Positions 56,111 to 64,000 of a stretch of DNA of 64,000 bases are shown in pieces. The notes under the pieces were generated by a model, which was given only the letters and a program-made list of their open reading frames with translations, had not been told where the DNA came from and made no database searches. Within the stretch, counting starts at the first letter, position 1; each line of letters opens with the position of its first letter. The stretch is from Tahibacter sp042701255 (lineage in GTDB: Bacteria; Pseudomonadota; Gammaproteobacteria; Xanthomonadales; Rhodanobacteraceae), in contig NZ_CP170554.1 of assembly GCF_042701255.1 (NCBI RefSeq), positions 4,092,001 through 4,156,000 on the forward strand, given 5' to 3'. A program made the position numbers and the translations under genes.

Positions 56111-57256
56111 TCAAAGACGCGCGAGACGCTCGGCCGCAGCGGCCAGGGTCGCGTCGCTCTTGGCGAAGCAGAAACGGATGATGCGCGCGTCGGGCGCGGT
56201 CTCGTAGAACGCCGACACCGGAATCGCTGCGACGCCGGCTTCGCGCACCAGCCATTCGCAGAAATTCAGGTCGTCCTTGTCGCTGATCGCAGAATAGTCG
56301 ACGAGCTGGAAATACGCGCCGCCGACCGGCAGCAGACGCAGGCGCGACGGCGCGAGCAGCGCGCGGAAATGATCGCGCTTCTGCTGGTAGAACGCCGGCA
56401 GATCGAGGTAGTGCTGCGGGTCCTTGGCCAGCACCTCGGCGAAGGCCCATTGCGCCGGGCCGAAGGTGCAGAAGGTCAGGTACTGATGCACCTTGCGGAA
56501 CTCGGCGCTCAGCGCGCGCGGCGCGACGCAGTAGCCGACCTTCCAGCCCGTGCAGTGATAGGTCTTGCCGAACGAGCTGACCACGAAGCTGCGCTCGGCC
56601 AATTCCGCATGGCGCAGCACGCTCTGGTGCAGCGCGCCGTCGAACACGATGTGCTCGTAGACCTCGTCGGACAGCACGAGGATTTCCGTGTCGCGCGTGA
56701 GCTCGGCCAAGGTGTCGAGGTCGGCCGCGCTGAACACCGCGCCGGACGGGTTGTGCGGGCTGTTGACCATGATCAGACGCGTCTTCGGCGTGATCGCATC
56801 CTTGACGCGCTGCCAGTCGACCGAGAAATCGGGCAGGTTCAGCGGCACGTGCACGGCGCGGCCGCCGACGAGATCGATCGCCGGCTCGTAGCTGTCGTAG
56901 CACGGGTCCAGCACGATGACTTCCTCGCCGGGCCGCACGACCGCGGCGATCGCCGCGAACAGCGCCTCGGTCGCACCCGAGGTCACGGTGACCTCGGCAT
57001 CGGCGCTGACCTTGCGGCCGTACAGCCGCTCGGTCTTCAGCGCGATCTGCTCGCGCAGCGCGGCGACGCCGGTCATCGGCGCGTACTGGTTCTTGCCGCC
57101 GTTCATCGCTTCGGCGAGCGCGTCGCGCAGCGACTGCGGGCCGTCGAAATCGGGGAATCCCTGGCCGAGGTTCACCGCATTGTGCTGCTGCGCGAGCTGG
57201 CTCATCACGGTGAAGATGGTGGTGCCCACCTTCGGCAGCTTGGTCTGGATCTGCAT
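56111..57256 (-). CDS. ybdL: Methionine/glutamine-type aminotransferase (YbdL-like)
   Basis: 381 residues, PLP-dependent class I aminotransferase. PLP lysine is K231 (SSFGKTYHCTGWKVGY); N168 in VNSPHNPSGAVF, Y200 (SDEVYEHIVFDG) and an Arg in DARIIRFCFAKS complete the site. It resembles YbdL/kynurenine-glutamine transaminase K, which act on methionine or its keto acid. The downstream omega-amidase hydrolyses the keto-glutaramate such transaminases make from glutamine, so the pair is the known salvage route for KMTB (methionine) synthesis. A palindrome lies just before its ATG. Confidence 0.92.
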   Translation of the reverse strand: MQIQTKLPKVGTTIFTVMSQLAQQHNAVNLGQGFPDFDGPQSLRDALAEAMNGGKNQYAPMTGVAALREQIALKTERLYGRKVSADAEVTVTSGATEALFAAIAAVVRPGEEVIVLDPCYDSYEPAIDLVGGRAVHVPLNLPDFSVDWQRVKDAITPKTRLIMVNSPHNPSGAVFSAADLDTLAELTRDTEILVLSDEVYEHIVFDGALHQSVLRHAELAERSFVVSSFGKTYHCTGWKVGYCVAPRALSAEFRKVHQYLTFCTFGPAQWAFAEVLAKDPQHYLDLPAFYQQKRDHFRALLAPSRLRLLPVGGAYFQLVDYSAISDKDDLNFCEWLVREAGVAAIPVSAFYETAPDARIIRFCFAKSDATLAAAAERLARL

Positions 57257-57266
57257 CGTCTACCCG

Positions 57267-57280
57267 TTTGGACGTCCAAA
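57267..57280 (-). promoter_or_regulatory. Palindromic operator candidate before ybdL-like gene
   Basis: TTTGGACGTCCAAA is a perfect 14-bp palindrome, flanked by CC and GG at matched distances, located 11-24 nt upstream of the aminotransferase ATG. Its core GGACGTCC differs from the MetJ box AGACGTCT at two positions. Because the gene pair fits methionine salvage, a methionine repressor site is a reasonable guess; no regulator gene is adjacent. Confidence 0.45.
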
Positions 57281-57309
57281 TGGACGCCGATGGTAGCACG
57301 CGCGCCGGC

Positions 57310-58434
57310 TCAGCCCAGCAGGCGCGCGAACCAGTCCCAGCCCGCGACGCGCTGGCAGACGATTTTCAGCGCGACCAGCAGCGGCACGGCGACGACGATG
57401 CCGAGCGCGCCCCAGAGCCAGCCCAGCAGCATCAGCCAGAGCAGGATCATCAGCGGATCGAGCTTGAGACGCCGCCCCAACACCAGCGGCGACAGGAACT
57501 GGCCCTCGACGATGACCAGGGCGGCGAACAGGCTGGCCGGGGTCAGGGCCGGGCCGAATTTCGGATAGGTCAACAGACCGAGCAGCACGAACAGCACGGT
57601 CATGCACAGCGGACCGAAATACGGAATGAAATTCAGCAATAAGGCCATGACGCCCCAGAGCGCCGGATCCGGAATGCCGCAGGCGAACGCGATCAGGGTC
57701 GCACCGGCGCCGACCAGCGTGTTGATCGTCGTCGTCGTGAACAGGTAGCGCGAGATCTCGTGCTGCATGACGCGGACGATGTCGACCGTGTTGCGGCGCG
57801 AGGCGAACGAAGTGTTCAGGCTCGCGATGCGGCGCAGCAGGTCTTCGCCGTAGACGAGCAGGAAATACACGAGCAGCACGACGCCGAACAGGCTGACCAC
57901 GAGCCGAGGCGCCGCGGCGACCGCATCCCAGACGTCGAACAGCACCGGCGAGGGCGTGCCCGCGGCGCGCGCGCCGGTCAGGCTCTGCGTCGCGCGGCCG
58001 GCGGCCTCGATCTGCTGCGTGACCGCGCGCATGCGCGGCGTCAGCAGCCGCGCCGCCTCGGGCGCGCGGTCGATCCAATGCTGCGCCGGTTCGGCCACCG
58101 CGATCACCACGAGCACGACGACAGCCAGGCCCGCGCCCATGACCAGCATCGCGACCAGCGCGCGCGGCAGCCAGCGCCGCGTCAGGCTCGCGACGAGCGG
58201 GTTCAACGACAGGGCCAGGAACAGCGCGAGCAGCACGGGTACGATCAATGCCTTGGCCAGATACATGGCCGCGATCGTTCCGAGCAGGGACAGCCAGACC
58301 ACGGTCAGGCGCAGCGAGGCGATCTGGCGCTGCTGGCGCGCGCTGCCGATGCGCTCGTCCTCGCCGATCGCGGCTTCGCCCGACTCGGGCGCTATCCAAT
58401 GCCATTGCATCTGCCACCAGCGCGGCGCATTCAT
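57310..58434 (-). CDS. AI-2E family (PerM/YdiK-type) transporter
   Basis: 374 residues with about eight helices. Family motifs: LIVPVLLALFLALSLNPLVA, INTLVGAGATLIAFACGIPD, LWGVMALLLNFIPYFGPL and LSPLVLGRRLKLDPLMILLW. The AI-2E family includes exporters and Na+/H+ antiporters; the AI-2 name is historical, so the substrate is open. An N-terminal cytoplasmic region of about 40 residues precedes the first helix. ATG 58434 overlaps the stop of the small envelope gene upstream (58431-58434). Confidence 0.9.
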   Translation of the reverse strand: MNAPRWWQMQWHWIAPESGEAAIGEDERIGSARQQRQIASLRLTVVWLSLLGTIAAMYLAKALIVPVLLALFLALSLNPLVASLTRRWLPRALVAMLVMGAGLAVVVLVVIAVAEPAQHWIDRAPEAARLLTPRMRAVTQQIEAAGRATQSLTGARAAGTPSPVLFDVWDAVAAAPRLVVSLFGVVLLVYFLLVYGEDLLRRIASLNTSFASRRNTVDIVRVMQHEISRYLFTTTTINTLVGAGATLIAFACGIPDPALWGVMALLLNFIPYFGPLCMTVLFVLLGLLTYPKFGPALTPASLFAALVIVEGQFLSPLVLGRRLKLDPLMILLWLMLLGWLWGALGIVVAVPLLVALKIVCQRVAGWDWFARLLG

Positions 58435-58700
58435 TCGTCGGCTTCCTGCGCCGCGAGCAGCGGCAATAGACGATTCAGGGCGAAGCGGCCCAGACCGATC
58501 AAGGTGCTGCCGCGCAGGTGCCGCGGCAGCACCATCAGCAGGAACCCGCCGGCCAGGCCGACGCCGATCAGCAGCTTGGGCGACAGCGCGCGCGCCAGGC
58601 GCTTGAGATCGCGGCGCTCCGCGTCGGCGGCCTCGATGGCCGCGTCCAGGCGCCGGGCCGACATATCGACTTCAATCTGCAGCCTGCTGATCCTTCCCAT
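58431..58700 (-). CDS. Small YqjK-like membrane protein
   Basis: 89 residues. N-terminal helical charged part (RLDAAIEAADAERRDLKRLA) and a hydrophobic segment (SPKLLIGVGLAGGFLLMVLP) near residues 40-60. The position after yqjE and yqjD homologues, as yqjK follows them in E. coli, suggests YqjK; identity itself is weak. It overlaps the yqjE-like gene by 29 bp and the AI-2E gene by 4. Confidence 0.65.
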   Translation of the reverse strand: MGRISRLQIEVDMSARRLDAAIEAADAERRDLKRLARALSPKLLIGVGLAGGFLLMVLPRHLRGSTLIGLGRFALNRLLPLLAAQEADE

Positions 58701-59115
58701 CCTGCGGCTCGCTCTTTTCCAGCCAATAGACGATGCGCCGGCGCGACTCGGCGAAACTGGCCGCGCGCACGGCGCGGCGCAGCAACACGCCGCCGATCAC
58801 CAGCACGACGGCGCTGAGCGCGCCGAGCCACAACAATGCCGCGGCGACCGAACCGGTCCAGCGATACAGCAACAACGCAGCCGCACCCCAGATCGTGGCC
58901 AGCAGCAGAACGCCGCCGACGGCGACGACGGCCAGCCAGATCAACGCTTGCGGCAGTGCGACGCGCGCCAGACGCGCCTCGGCGCGCAGCAGCGCCAGAC
59001 TCGCGTCGCGCAATTCGCCGCCGAGGTCCAGCCAGCGGCCCAGGCGCGCGAACAGACCGCGTTTCAGGCGACGCCGGCGGCGCCGCGGTGCGGCGCCCTC
59101 GGCCGCTTCGTCCAT
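58672..59115 (-). CDS. YqjE-like (phage holin superfamily 3_6) membrane protein
   Basis: 147 residues. A very basic N-terminus (PRRRRRRLKRG), then two hydrophobic helices (about residues 55-80 and 90-112), the layout of the DUF1469/YqjE family. The family is called holin-like in databases, but homologues are chromosomal and probably structural; it is not evidence of a prophage. It sits between YqjD- and YqjK-like genes, 3 bp after yqjD. Confidence 0.82.
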   Translation of the reverse strand: MDEAAEGAAPRRRRRRLKRGLFARLGRWLDLGGELRDASLALLRAEARLARVALPQALIWLAVVAVGGVLLLATIWGAAALLLYRWTGSVAAALLWLGALSAVVLVIGGVLLRRAVRAASFAESRRRIVYWLEKSEPQDGKDQQAAD

Positions 59116-59118
59116 GCG

Positions 59119-59550
59119 TCAGCGCCCGCGCCGGCGCAGCAGGTGCGCAGTCAGCGCGCCGGCCGCCGCCGCGATCGCGAGCGAGCGCATGGGATGGCGG
59201 CGGACGAACTGCGACAGGCTGACGCCGACCGAGCGGCCGAGTTCGATCGCGTCCTCGGCGATTTCCTGACCGAGCTCGCCCATGCCGTCGATCGCGTCCT
59301 GCAGGCCTTCGCGGGTCTCGCTGGCCGCCTCGCGCGTCTCGCTGCGCACGTTGCGCGCCCGCTGGCCGAGCTTGGCGCCGATGCCGCTGACGCTGTCGCG
59401 GGCCTCGCTCCAGGCCCGGCCCAGCGAACCGCCGAGCTCGTGGATGGCTTCGGCCGGCGTCGTCGCGGCGTCTTCGCCGTTCATCGCCTCGGCGGCCTCG
59501 ACGGCCTCGGCGTTGGTCTTTGCACGTGCGGAAATCTTTTCAGTGGCCAT
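59119..59550 (-). CDS. YqjD/ElaB (DUF883) family protein
   Basis: 143 residues. An amphipathic helix-rich middle part (RNVRSETREAASETREGLQD) and a single C-terminal hydrophobic helix (MRSLAIAAAAGALTAHLL) followed by RRRGR, which is the DUF883/YqjD layout. These are membrane-anchored, stationary-phase proteins that bind ribosomes in E. coli. It is first in the minus-strand unit yqjD-yqjE-yqjK-like-AI-2E transporter. The N-terminal 50 residues are unconserved and Ala/Glu rich. Confidence 0.86.
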   Translation of the reverse strand: MATEKISARAKTNAEAVEAAEAMNGEDAATTPAEAIHELGGSLGRAWSEARDSVSGIGAKLGQRARNVRSETREAASETREGLQDAIDGMGELGQEIAEDAIELGRSVGVSLSQFVRRHPMRSLAIAAAAGALTAHLLRRRGR

Positions 59551-59759
59551 GTGTGCGCATCCGTGTTGAGCGGGAATGAGCGGACATTCAGGTCCGGCCG
59601 CCGCTGCCGGCGATCCGCGGCGGCCGCCAGAGTATCAGGCGGCTTAGGTCGGCGCGGCGTCAAACCCCCGCGGCGACGCCGGGCCGTTGCAGGGATCGCG
59701 CCTGGACCGGAGGTGCCATCGGATGACGTCATTGCATGTATCGCTTAACCTGCCGCCCC

Positions 59760-60314
59760 ATGAGGGAGGAGTGTTCGGACGAAGAACTGATGCTGGCCTA
59801 CGGCCGCGGCGACGCGCACGCGTTCGAAGCGCTGTACACCCGTCATCGCGGCACCCTGTATCGCTTTCTGCTGCGCCATTGCCGCGGCGAGCGCGCCACT
59901 GCCGACGAGCTGTTCCAGGAAACCTGGAGCCGCGTCATCGTCGCCCGCGAACGCTATCGGCCCGAGGCCAAGTTCACGACCTGGCTGCTGCAGATCGGCC
60001 ACAACCTTGCGATCGACCTGATGCGTCGCCATAGACCCCAGGCCGGCAGCGAGGAAACCGAGCTGGTGCTACGCCAGCTCGACGCCCCCGAGGCCGAGCG
60101 CCCCGACCGGGTGCTCAGCGAGTTCGAGCAGCGCCGCCGCCTGCAGCGGGCGCTGGAGGATCTGCCCGACGAGCAGCGCACGGCCTTCGTGCTGCGCATG
60201 GAGAACGGACTCGGGCTGGAGGAAATCGCCGAAGTGACCGGCGCCGGACAAGAGACGGTGAAGTCGCGATTGCGTTACGCATTCGCGAAGATCCGCGCAA
60301 GGTTTGCCGAATGA
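59760..60314 (+). CDS. ECF sigma factor
   Basis: 184 residues. RpoE-type extracytoplasmic function sigma factor: region 2 (SDEELMLAYGRGDAHAFEAL, LFQETWSRVIVARERY) with LLQIGHNLAIDLMRRH, and region 4 (ALEDLPDEQRTAFVLRMENG, LEEIAEVTGAGQETVKSRLR). ATG 59760 (MREECSDEEL) fits the domain start best; an ATG at 59736 would add eight residues, and neither has a good ribosome site. Its stop overlaps the start of the next gene (ATGA), the usual sigma/anti-sigma coupling. Confidence 0.93.
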   Translation: MREECSDEELMLAYGRGDAHAFEALYTRHRGTLYRFLLRHCRGERATADELFQETWSRVIVARERYRPEAKFTTWLLQIGHNLAIDLMRRHRPQAGSEETELVLRQLDAPEAERPDRVLSEFEQRRRLQRALEDLPDEQRTAFVLRMENGLGLEEIAEVTGAGQETVKSRLRYAFAKIRARFAE

Positions 60315-61489
60315 CTCATCGAAATCACCACGAGCGCGAATTCGAAGCCTTCCTCGCCGGAGAGGAATCCGAGCTCGCGCGCCTGTACCGCCGCCTGCCG
60401 CAGACCGAGCCCGACGCGAAGCTCGATGCATCGGTGCTCGCGATGGCCCGCGCGGCCGTCGAGCCGCAGCGCGTCAACGCGCTGCGCCATGCCAAGACGC
60501 GGCACCGCCGGCCCTGGTGGCTGGTCGGCCTCAGCAGCGCCGCCGGCGTGGTCCTCGCCGCCGGTGTGGCCTGGCAGATGCGCAACGCATTCCACGAAAC
60601 CCTGCCGGGCGCCGCCAATTCGAGCGCACCGGCCGCCGCGCGCAGCGAGCGCGACGTGATACCGATCAGCGCGATCCTGCCGCCGCCCGAACCCGCGGCC
60701 GCGCCGGAACCGCCGCCCGCACCGCCGGCGCCCGACGTATTCGCATCGGCGCCGATGCCGGCCGGCGGAGCCGCCGGCACGGCCGCCCCGGCCAAGCCGG
60801 CTCCGCGCGCGGCGCCGGCCGTGGCGGCCAAGTCCAAGGCCATCGCCGCCACTGCCGACAGCAAGGACAAGAGCGTCGTCGCCGACACCGTGGCCGCGGC
60901 ACCGGTGGCACAGGCCGCCGCCGAATCCGCCGCGCCGGCGCAGCCCGAACTCGCCCGCCACGCCGCCGTCGACCTCGGCGCCGCACCGGCTGCCGAGGCC
61001 GGCTTCACCGCCGACAAGGCCGCGCCGCAGGCGTTTCCGAACAGCGTGCCGAACTACAACTCGGTCGAGCGCAAGGCCGCCATCGCGAGCGGCACACGCC
61101 GCGACGACTATGGCCTCAGCGCCGAAGCCGTGGCAGCCGACCCGCTGGCCAAGCGCGAGCAGCGCGCGCGCGCGACTCGCCAGATCGCACGCGAATCGGC
61201 GCCGCCGCGCGACGCCGCAGTCGCCACCGAGGCCGCTCCGCCTGCCGCTGCTGCTCCCGCGCCCATGGCAGCGCCGGCACCCGCAGCAACCGCGGCGCCC
61301 GTCGACACCGACGCCGAGCGAGCGAGCGAATTGCAACGCAACGCCCGGCTCGCGCCCGAGGAATGGATCAGGAAGATCCGCGAGCTGCTGCGCGAACAGC
61401 GCCGCGCCGACGCGCTGGAAAATCTCGCGCTGCTGCGCCGGACGCATCCCGACTACGCGCTGCCCGAGGATCTGCGCGAACTGCGCTGA
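60311..61489 (+). CDS. Membrane-anchored Ala/Pro-rich protein, probable anti-sigma factor
   Basis: 392 residues. A charged N-terminal cytoplasmic part (residues 1-68; FEAFLAGEESELARLYRRLP), one predicted helix at 69-88 (WWLVGLSSAAGVVLAAGVAW), then a long Ala/Pro-rich low-complexity periplasmic segment of about 250 residues, and a C-terminal part with WIRKIRELLREQRRADALEN. It overlaps the sigma factor by 4 nt, so an anti-sigma role is likely, but there is no clear ZAS or HxxxCxxC motif. Function is inference from context. Confidence 0.72.
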   Translation: MTHRNHHEREFEAFLAGEESELARLYRRLPQTEPDAKLDASVLAMARAAVEPQRVNALRHAKTRHRRPWWLVGLSSAAGVVLAAGVAWQMRNAFHETLPGAANSSAPAAARSERDVIPISAILPPPEPAAAPEPPPAPPAPDVFASAPMPAGGAAGTAAPAKPAPRAAPAVAAKSKAIAATADSKDKSVVADTVAAAPVAQAAAESAAPAQPELARHAAVDLGAAPAAEAGFTADKAAPQAFPNSVPNYNSVERKAAIASGTRRDDYGLSAEAVAADPLAKREQRARATRQIARESAPPRDAAVATEAAPPAAAAPAPMAAPAPAATAAPVDTDAERASELQRNARLAPEEWIRKIRELLREQRRADALENLALLRRTHPDYALPEDLRELR

Positions 61490-61592
61490 GCACCGCGGCG
61501 CTTCGCCGAGCAGAGCCCTCCGATCGGTTGTCGACGATGGGCGCGACAACGCGTCCGCTGGTTTGCCCGATGACTTGCCCGATAATCGGCCG

Positions 61593-62189
61593 ATGAACCC
61601 ACCGCTTTGCACCTTGGCGCAGCCGGCCGAGGCGTCGCAGGACATCAAGAAGAGCCGCTTCCTCTGTCTGGCCGCGCCGGTCGCCACGCCGGAAGCCGCA
61701 TTGGCGTTTCTCGCCCGCGTCAGCGACCTCCAGGCCACGCACAACTGCTGGGCTTACCGCATCGGTCAGAACTATCGCTTCTCCGACGACGGCGAACCGG
61801 CCGGCACCGCCGGCAAGCCGATACTGCAGGCGATAGACGGCCAGGGCTTCGACCAGGTCATGCTCGTGGTCACGCGCTGGTACGGCGGCATCAAGCTCGG
61901 CGCCGGCGGCCTGATGCGCGCCTACGGCGGCGTCGCGGCCGAATGTCTGCGCCTGGCGCCGCGCGTGCCGCTGGTGCACAAGACCGAGGTCGATTTCGAG
62001 CTGCCGTTCGCCGCGCTGGCCATCCTCAAGGCCCGCCTGACGGAGCTGGAGGCCGACTGCCTGACCGAACGCTACGGCAGCGACGGCGCCTCGCTGCGCC
62101 TGGCCCTGCCCGAACCGCGCGTGGCTGCGCTGGCGCAATTGCTGGCCGACCTCACGCGCGGGCGTAGCACCCTGCGCAAAGCGGATTGA
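61593..62189 (+). CDS. YigZ/IMPACT family protein
   Basis: 198 residues. The UPF0029/IMPACT domain shows SQDIKKSRFLCLAAPVATPE, ATHNCWAYRIG, FSDDGEPAGTAGKPILQAI and VTRWYGGIKLGAGGLMRAYG; a C-terminal DUF1949-like part follows. The eukaryotic homologue IMPACT regulates translation via GCN1; the bacterial role is unknown. It starts 104 bp after the anti-sigma-like gene, with ATG 61593. Confidence 0.93.
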   Translation: MNPPLCTLAQPAEASQDIKKSRFLCLAAPVATPEAALAFLARVSDLQATHNCWAYRIGQNYRFSDDGEPAGTAGKPILQAIDGQGFDQVMLVVTRWYGGIKLGAGGLMRAYGGVAAECLRLAPRVPLVHKTEVDFELPFAALAILKARLTELEADCLTERYGSDGASLRLALPEPRVAALAQLLADLTRGRSTLRKAD

Positions 62190-62279
62190 AGCGGGGCGAT
62201 TGAATCGCGCCGCAACGTCTCCATGACGAGCTGGCCGCCGCGACCGGCGACCGGCACCGAAGCCCAACCGGACTCCCCG

Positions 62280-64000
62280 ATGACCGACTCCAAACCGCCG
62301 CGCCGCAGCCTAGCCTCGCTGTCCCTGATCCTGCCGCTGCTGCGCGGCCAGCGCGGGCTGCTCGCCGGCTGGATCGTCTTTCTCGCGCTGTCCTCGGCCG
62401 CGACCCTGTCCTTGCCGGTGGCCGTGCGCCACATGATCGACACCGGCTTCGCCGACGCCGATCCGGCACGCATCGACGCGAGCTTCCTCGCCCTGTTCGG
62501 CGTCGCCGCCGTGCTCGCGATCGCCACGGGCGCGCGCTACTTCTGCATCACCCTGCTCGGCGAACGCGCGGTCGCCGCGCTGCGCCGGCGCGTCTACGAC
62601 CACCTGCTGACCTTGGACCAGGCCTTCTTCGAGCGCGCGCGCGTCGGCGAGCTGACCTCGCGCCTGTCGGCCGACAGCGAACTCGTACTGACCGTCGTGA
62701 GCTCCAGCCTGTCGGTGGCCGTGCGCAGCGCCGCGACCCTGATCGGCGCCTCGGCCGCACTGGTCTGGACCAGTCCGCGCCTGGCCGGCTACGCCGCGCT
62801 CGTGATTCCGCTCGTGATCGCACCGATGATCCTCGGCGGCCGGCGCCTGCAGCGCCTGTCGCGCGACAGCCAGGACCGCGTCGCCGATGCCTCGGCCGTG
62901 GCCAACGAGACCTTGAACGCGATGCGCGCGGTGCAGGCCTACGGCCGCGAAGCGACCGAGCGAAGCCGCTACGGCGAGGCCATCGCCAAGGGCATCGCGA
63001 CGAGCCGCCGCCGCATCGGCGCACGTGCGCTGATCACGATGGTGGCCATCCTGCTGGTGTTCGGCGCGATCGTGCTGGTGCTCTGGAGCGGCGCGCACGC
63101 CGTGCTGGCCGGCGAACTCAAGGCCGGCGTACTGAGCCAGTTCGTGCTGTACGCCGTCATCGCCGGCGGTTCGGTCGGCGCGCTCAGCGAAGTCTGGGGC
63201 GAAGTGCAGCGCGCGACCGGCGCACTGGAACGCATCGATGAACTGCTCGCGACGCCGGCGCAGATCCGCTCGCCGGCGCAGCCGGCCGCACTGGCGCAGC
63301 CGGTGCGCGGCGCGATCAGTTTCGAGCAGGTCGAATTCCGCTATCCGTCGCGGCCCGACACGGCCGCGCTGCACGATTTCACCTTGCAGGTGCGCCCCGG
63401 CGAGACGGTCGCGCTGGTCGGCCCGTCCGGCGCCGGCAAGAGCACGGTGTTCCAGCTGCTGCTGCGCTTCTACGATCCGCAGTCGGGCACGGTGCGCATC
63501 GACGGCCAGGATCTGCGCGCGCTGGCGCTGCCCGAGCTGCGCGGCGCGATCGCGCTGGTGCCGCAGGACACGGTCATCTTCGGCGCGAGCGCGCTGGACA
63601 ACATCCGCTTCGGCCGCGTCAATGCCGGTGAAAATGAAGTCATCGCCGCCGCGCGCGCCGCCGAGGCGCACGACTTCATCGTTGCGCAGAACGAAGGCTA
63701 CGCGACGCATCTCGGCGAGCGCGGCGTGCGCCTGTCCGGCGGCCAGCAGCAGCGCATCGCGATCGCGCGCGCACTGCTCAAGGACGCGCCGATCCTGCTG
63801 CTCGACGAGGCGACCAGCAATCTCGACGCGCAATCCGAAGCCGCCGTGCAGCATGCGCTGGAGCGGCTGATGCACGGCCGCACGACCCTGGTCATCGCGC
63901 ACCGCCTGGCCACCGTGCAGCAGGCCGACCGCATCGTCGTGCTCGAGGCTGGCCGCATCGTCGCGCAGGGCACGCACGAGGAGCTGCTGGGTCAGGGCGG
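62280..64000 (+). CDS. MsbA-like ABC exporter, partial at right edge
   Basis: At least 573 residues, running off the edge and therefore almost complete. An N-terminal membrane domain (about residues 20-310, six helices) is fused to a C-terminal nucleotide-binding domain with Walker A VGPSGAGKST (about 380-389), signature LSGGQQQR (485-492), Walker B ILLLDEATSNLD (505-516) and switch His in VIAHRLAT. It belongs to the homodimeric ABCB/MsbA-type exporters of lipids or drugs. ATG 62280 is in a run of non-coding sequence after yigZ. Substrate unknown. Confidence 0.92.
   Translation, partial: MTDSKPPRRSLASLSLILPLLRGQRGLLAGWIVFLALSSAATLSLPVAVRHMIDTGFADADPARIDASFLALFGVAAVLAIATGARYFCITLLGERAVAALRRRVYDHLLTLDQAFFERARVGELTSRLSADSELVLTVVSSSLSVAVRSAATLIGASAALVWTSPRLAGYAALVIPLVIAPMILGGRRLQRLSRDSQDRVADASAVANETLNAMRAVQAYGREATERSRYGEAIAKGIATSRRRIGARALITMVAILLVFGAIVLVLWSGAHAVLAGELKAGVLSQFVLYAVIAGGSVGALSEVWGEVQRATGALERIDELLATPAQIRSPAQPAALAQPVRGAISFEQVEFRYPSRPDTAALHDFTLQVRPGETVALVGPSGAGKSTVFQLLLRFYDPQSGTVRIDGQDLRALALPELRGAIALVPQDTVIFGASALDNIRFGRVNAGENEVIAAARAAEAHDFIVAQNEGYATHLGERGVRLSGGQQQRIAIARALLKDAPILLLDEATSNLDAQSEAAVQHALERLMHGRTTLVIAHRLATVQQADRIVVLEAGRIVAQGTHEELLGQG

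Noticed and set aside
58672..59115. Holin-like protein as a prophage sign
   Set aside because: It sits in a chromosomal yqjD-yqjE-like cluster with no other phage gene nearby.

Overview
The window is a GC-rich, gene-dense stretch of a gammaproteobacterial chromosome, most likely from the Xanthomonadales (Lysobacterales), and my best guess is Rhodanobacteraceae. Three things support this. Gene order runs serS, rarA, lolA, ftsK, then trxB, aat, infA, clpA, clpS, then nudJ, mnmA, hflD, which is classic gammaproteobacterial synteny. A secreted protein at 23028-23606 ends in IFSNAFEG, a tail style I associate with Dokdonella/Rhodanobacter relatives. Spacers carry GGGAATC-type and palindromic repeats common in that order. 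The taxonomy is inference; no database was consulted. No tRNA, rRNA, CRISPR array, integrase or insertion sequence was seen.

Layout. 1-2979: two translationally coupled minus-strand genes, a phospholipase D-fold protein cut by the left edge and an unrecognised 462-470 residue partner; this is the least explained part of the window. 3134-9789: accessory and stress genes (DJ-1/PfpI with a divergent LysR regulator, ABM monooxygenase, GST, DNA glycosylase, YciI-like protein, FAD monooxygenase). 10118-13380: guaB-guaA for GMP synthesis. 13677-18273: a folD-tatT-dctPQM operon (folate enzyme plus TRAP transporter). 18456-24971: DUF1244 gene, repeat element, serS, rarA-MFS pair, secreted protein, lolA-DUF1275 pair. 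25101-41122: ftsK, ald, trxB, DUF482 gene, aat, infA, clpA, clpS, nudJ-mnmA-hflD, acnA. 41213-47948: small secreted protein with divergent HxlR regulator, RES/Xre toxin-antitoxin, lipoprotein, fadD, PilZ protein, dinB, yciO. 48025-51778: scpA-scpB-rluB operon with remarkable low-complexity tails. 51854-59550: secreted and CsgG-like proteins, ArsC-like, LysR, an omega-amidase/aminotransferase pair, AI-2E permease and a yqjD-yqjE-yqjK-like envelope cluster. 59760-64000: ECF sigma factor with a coupled membrane partner, yigZ-like gene, and an MsbA-like ABC transporter running off the right edge.

Three genes that should be intact are broken by 1-2 nt indels, two of them in GC-dinucleotide runs: guaB (about 12526-12540), dctM (about 14829) and the yafV-like omega-amidase (about 55501-55520). 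Because guaB is normally needed for purine synthesis, sequencing or assembly error is the simplest explanation, but real decay cannot be excluded from sequence alone.

Most genes are ordinary housekeeping. The best leads for something new are the left-edge phospholipase D module, the opposite-charge tails on ScpB and RluB, and a palindromic operator in front of the aminotransferase/omega-amidase pair.
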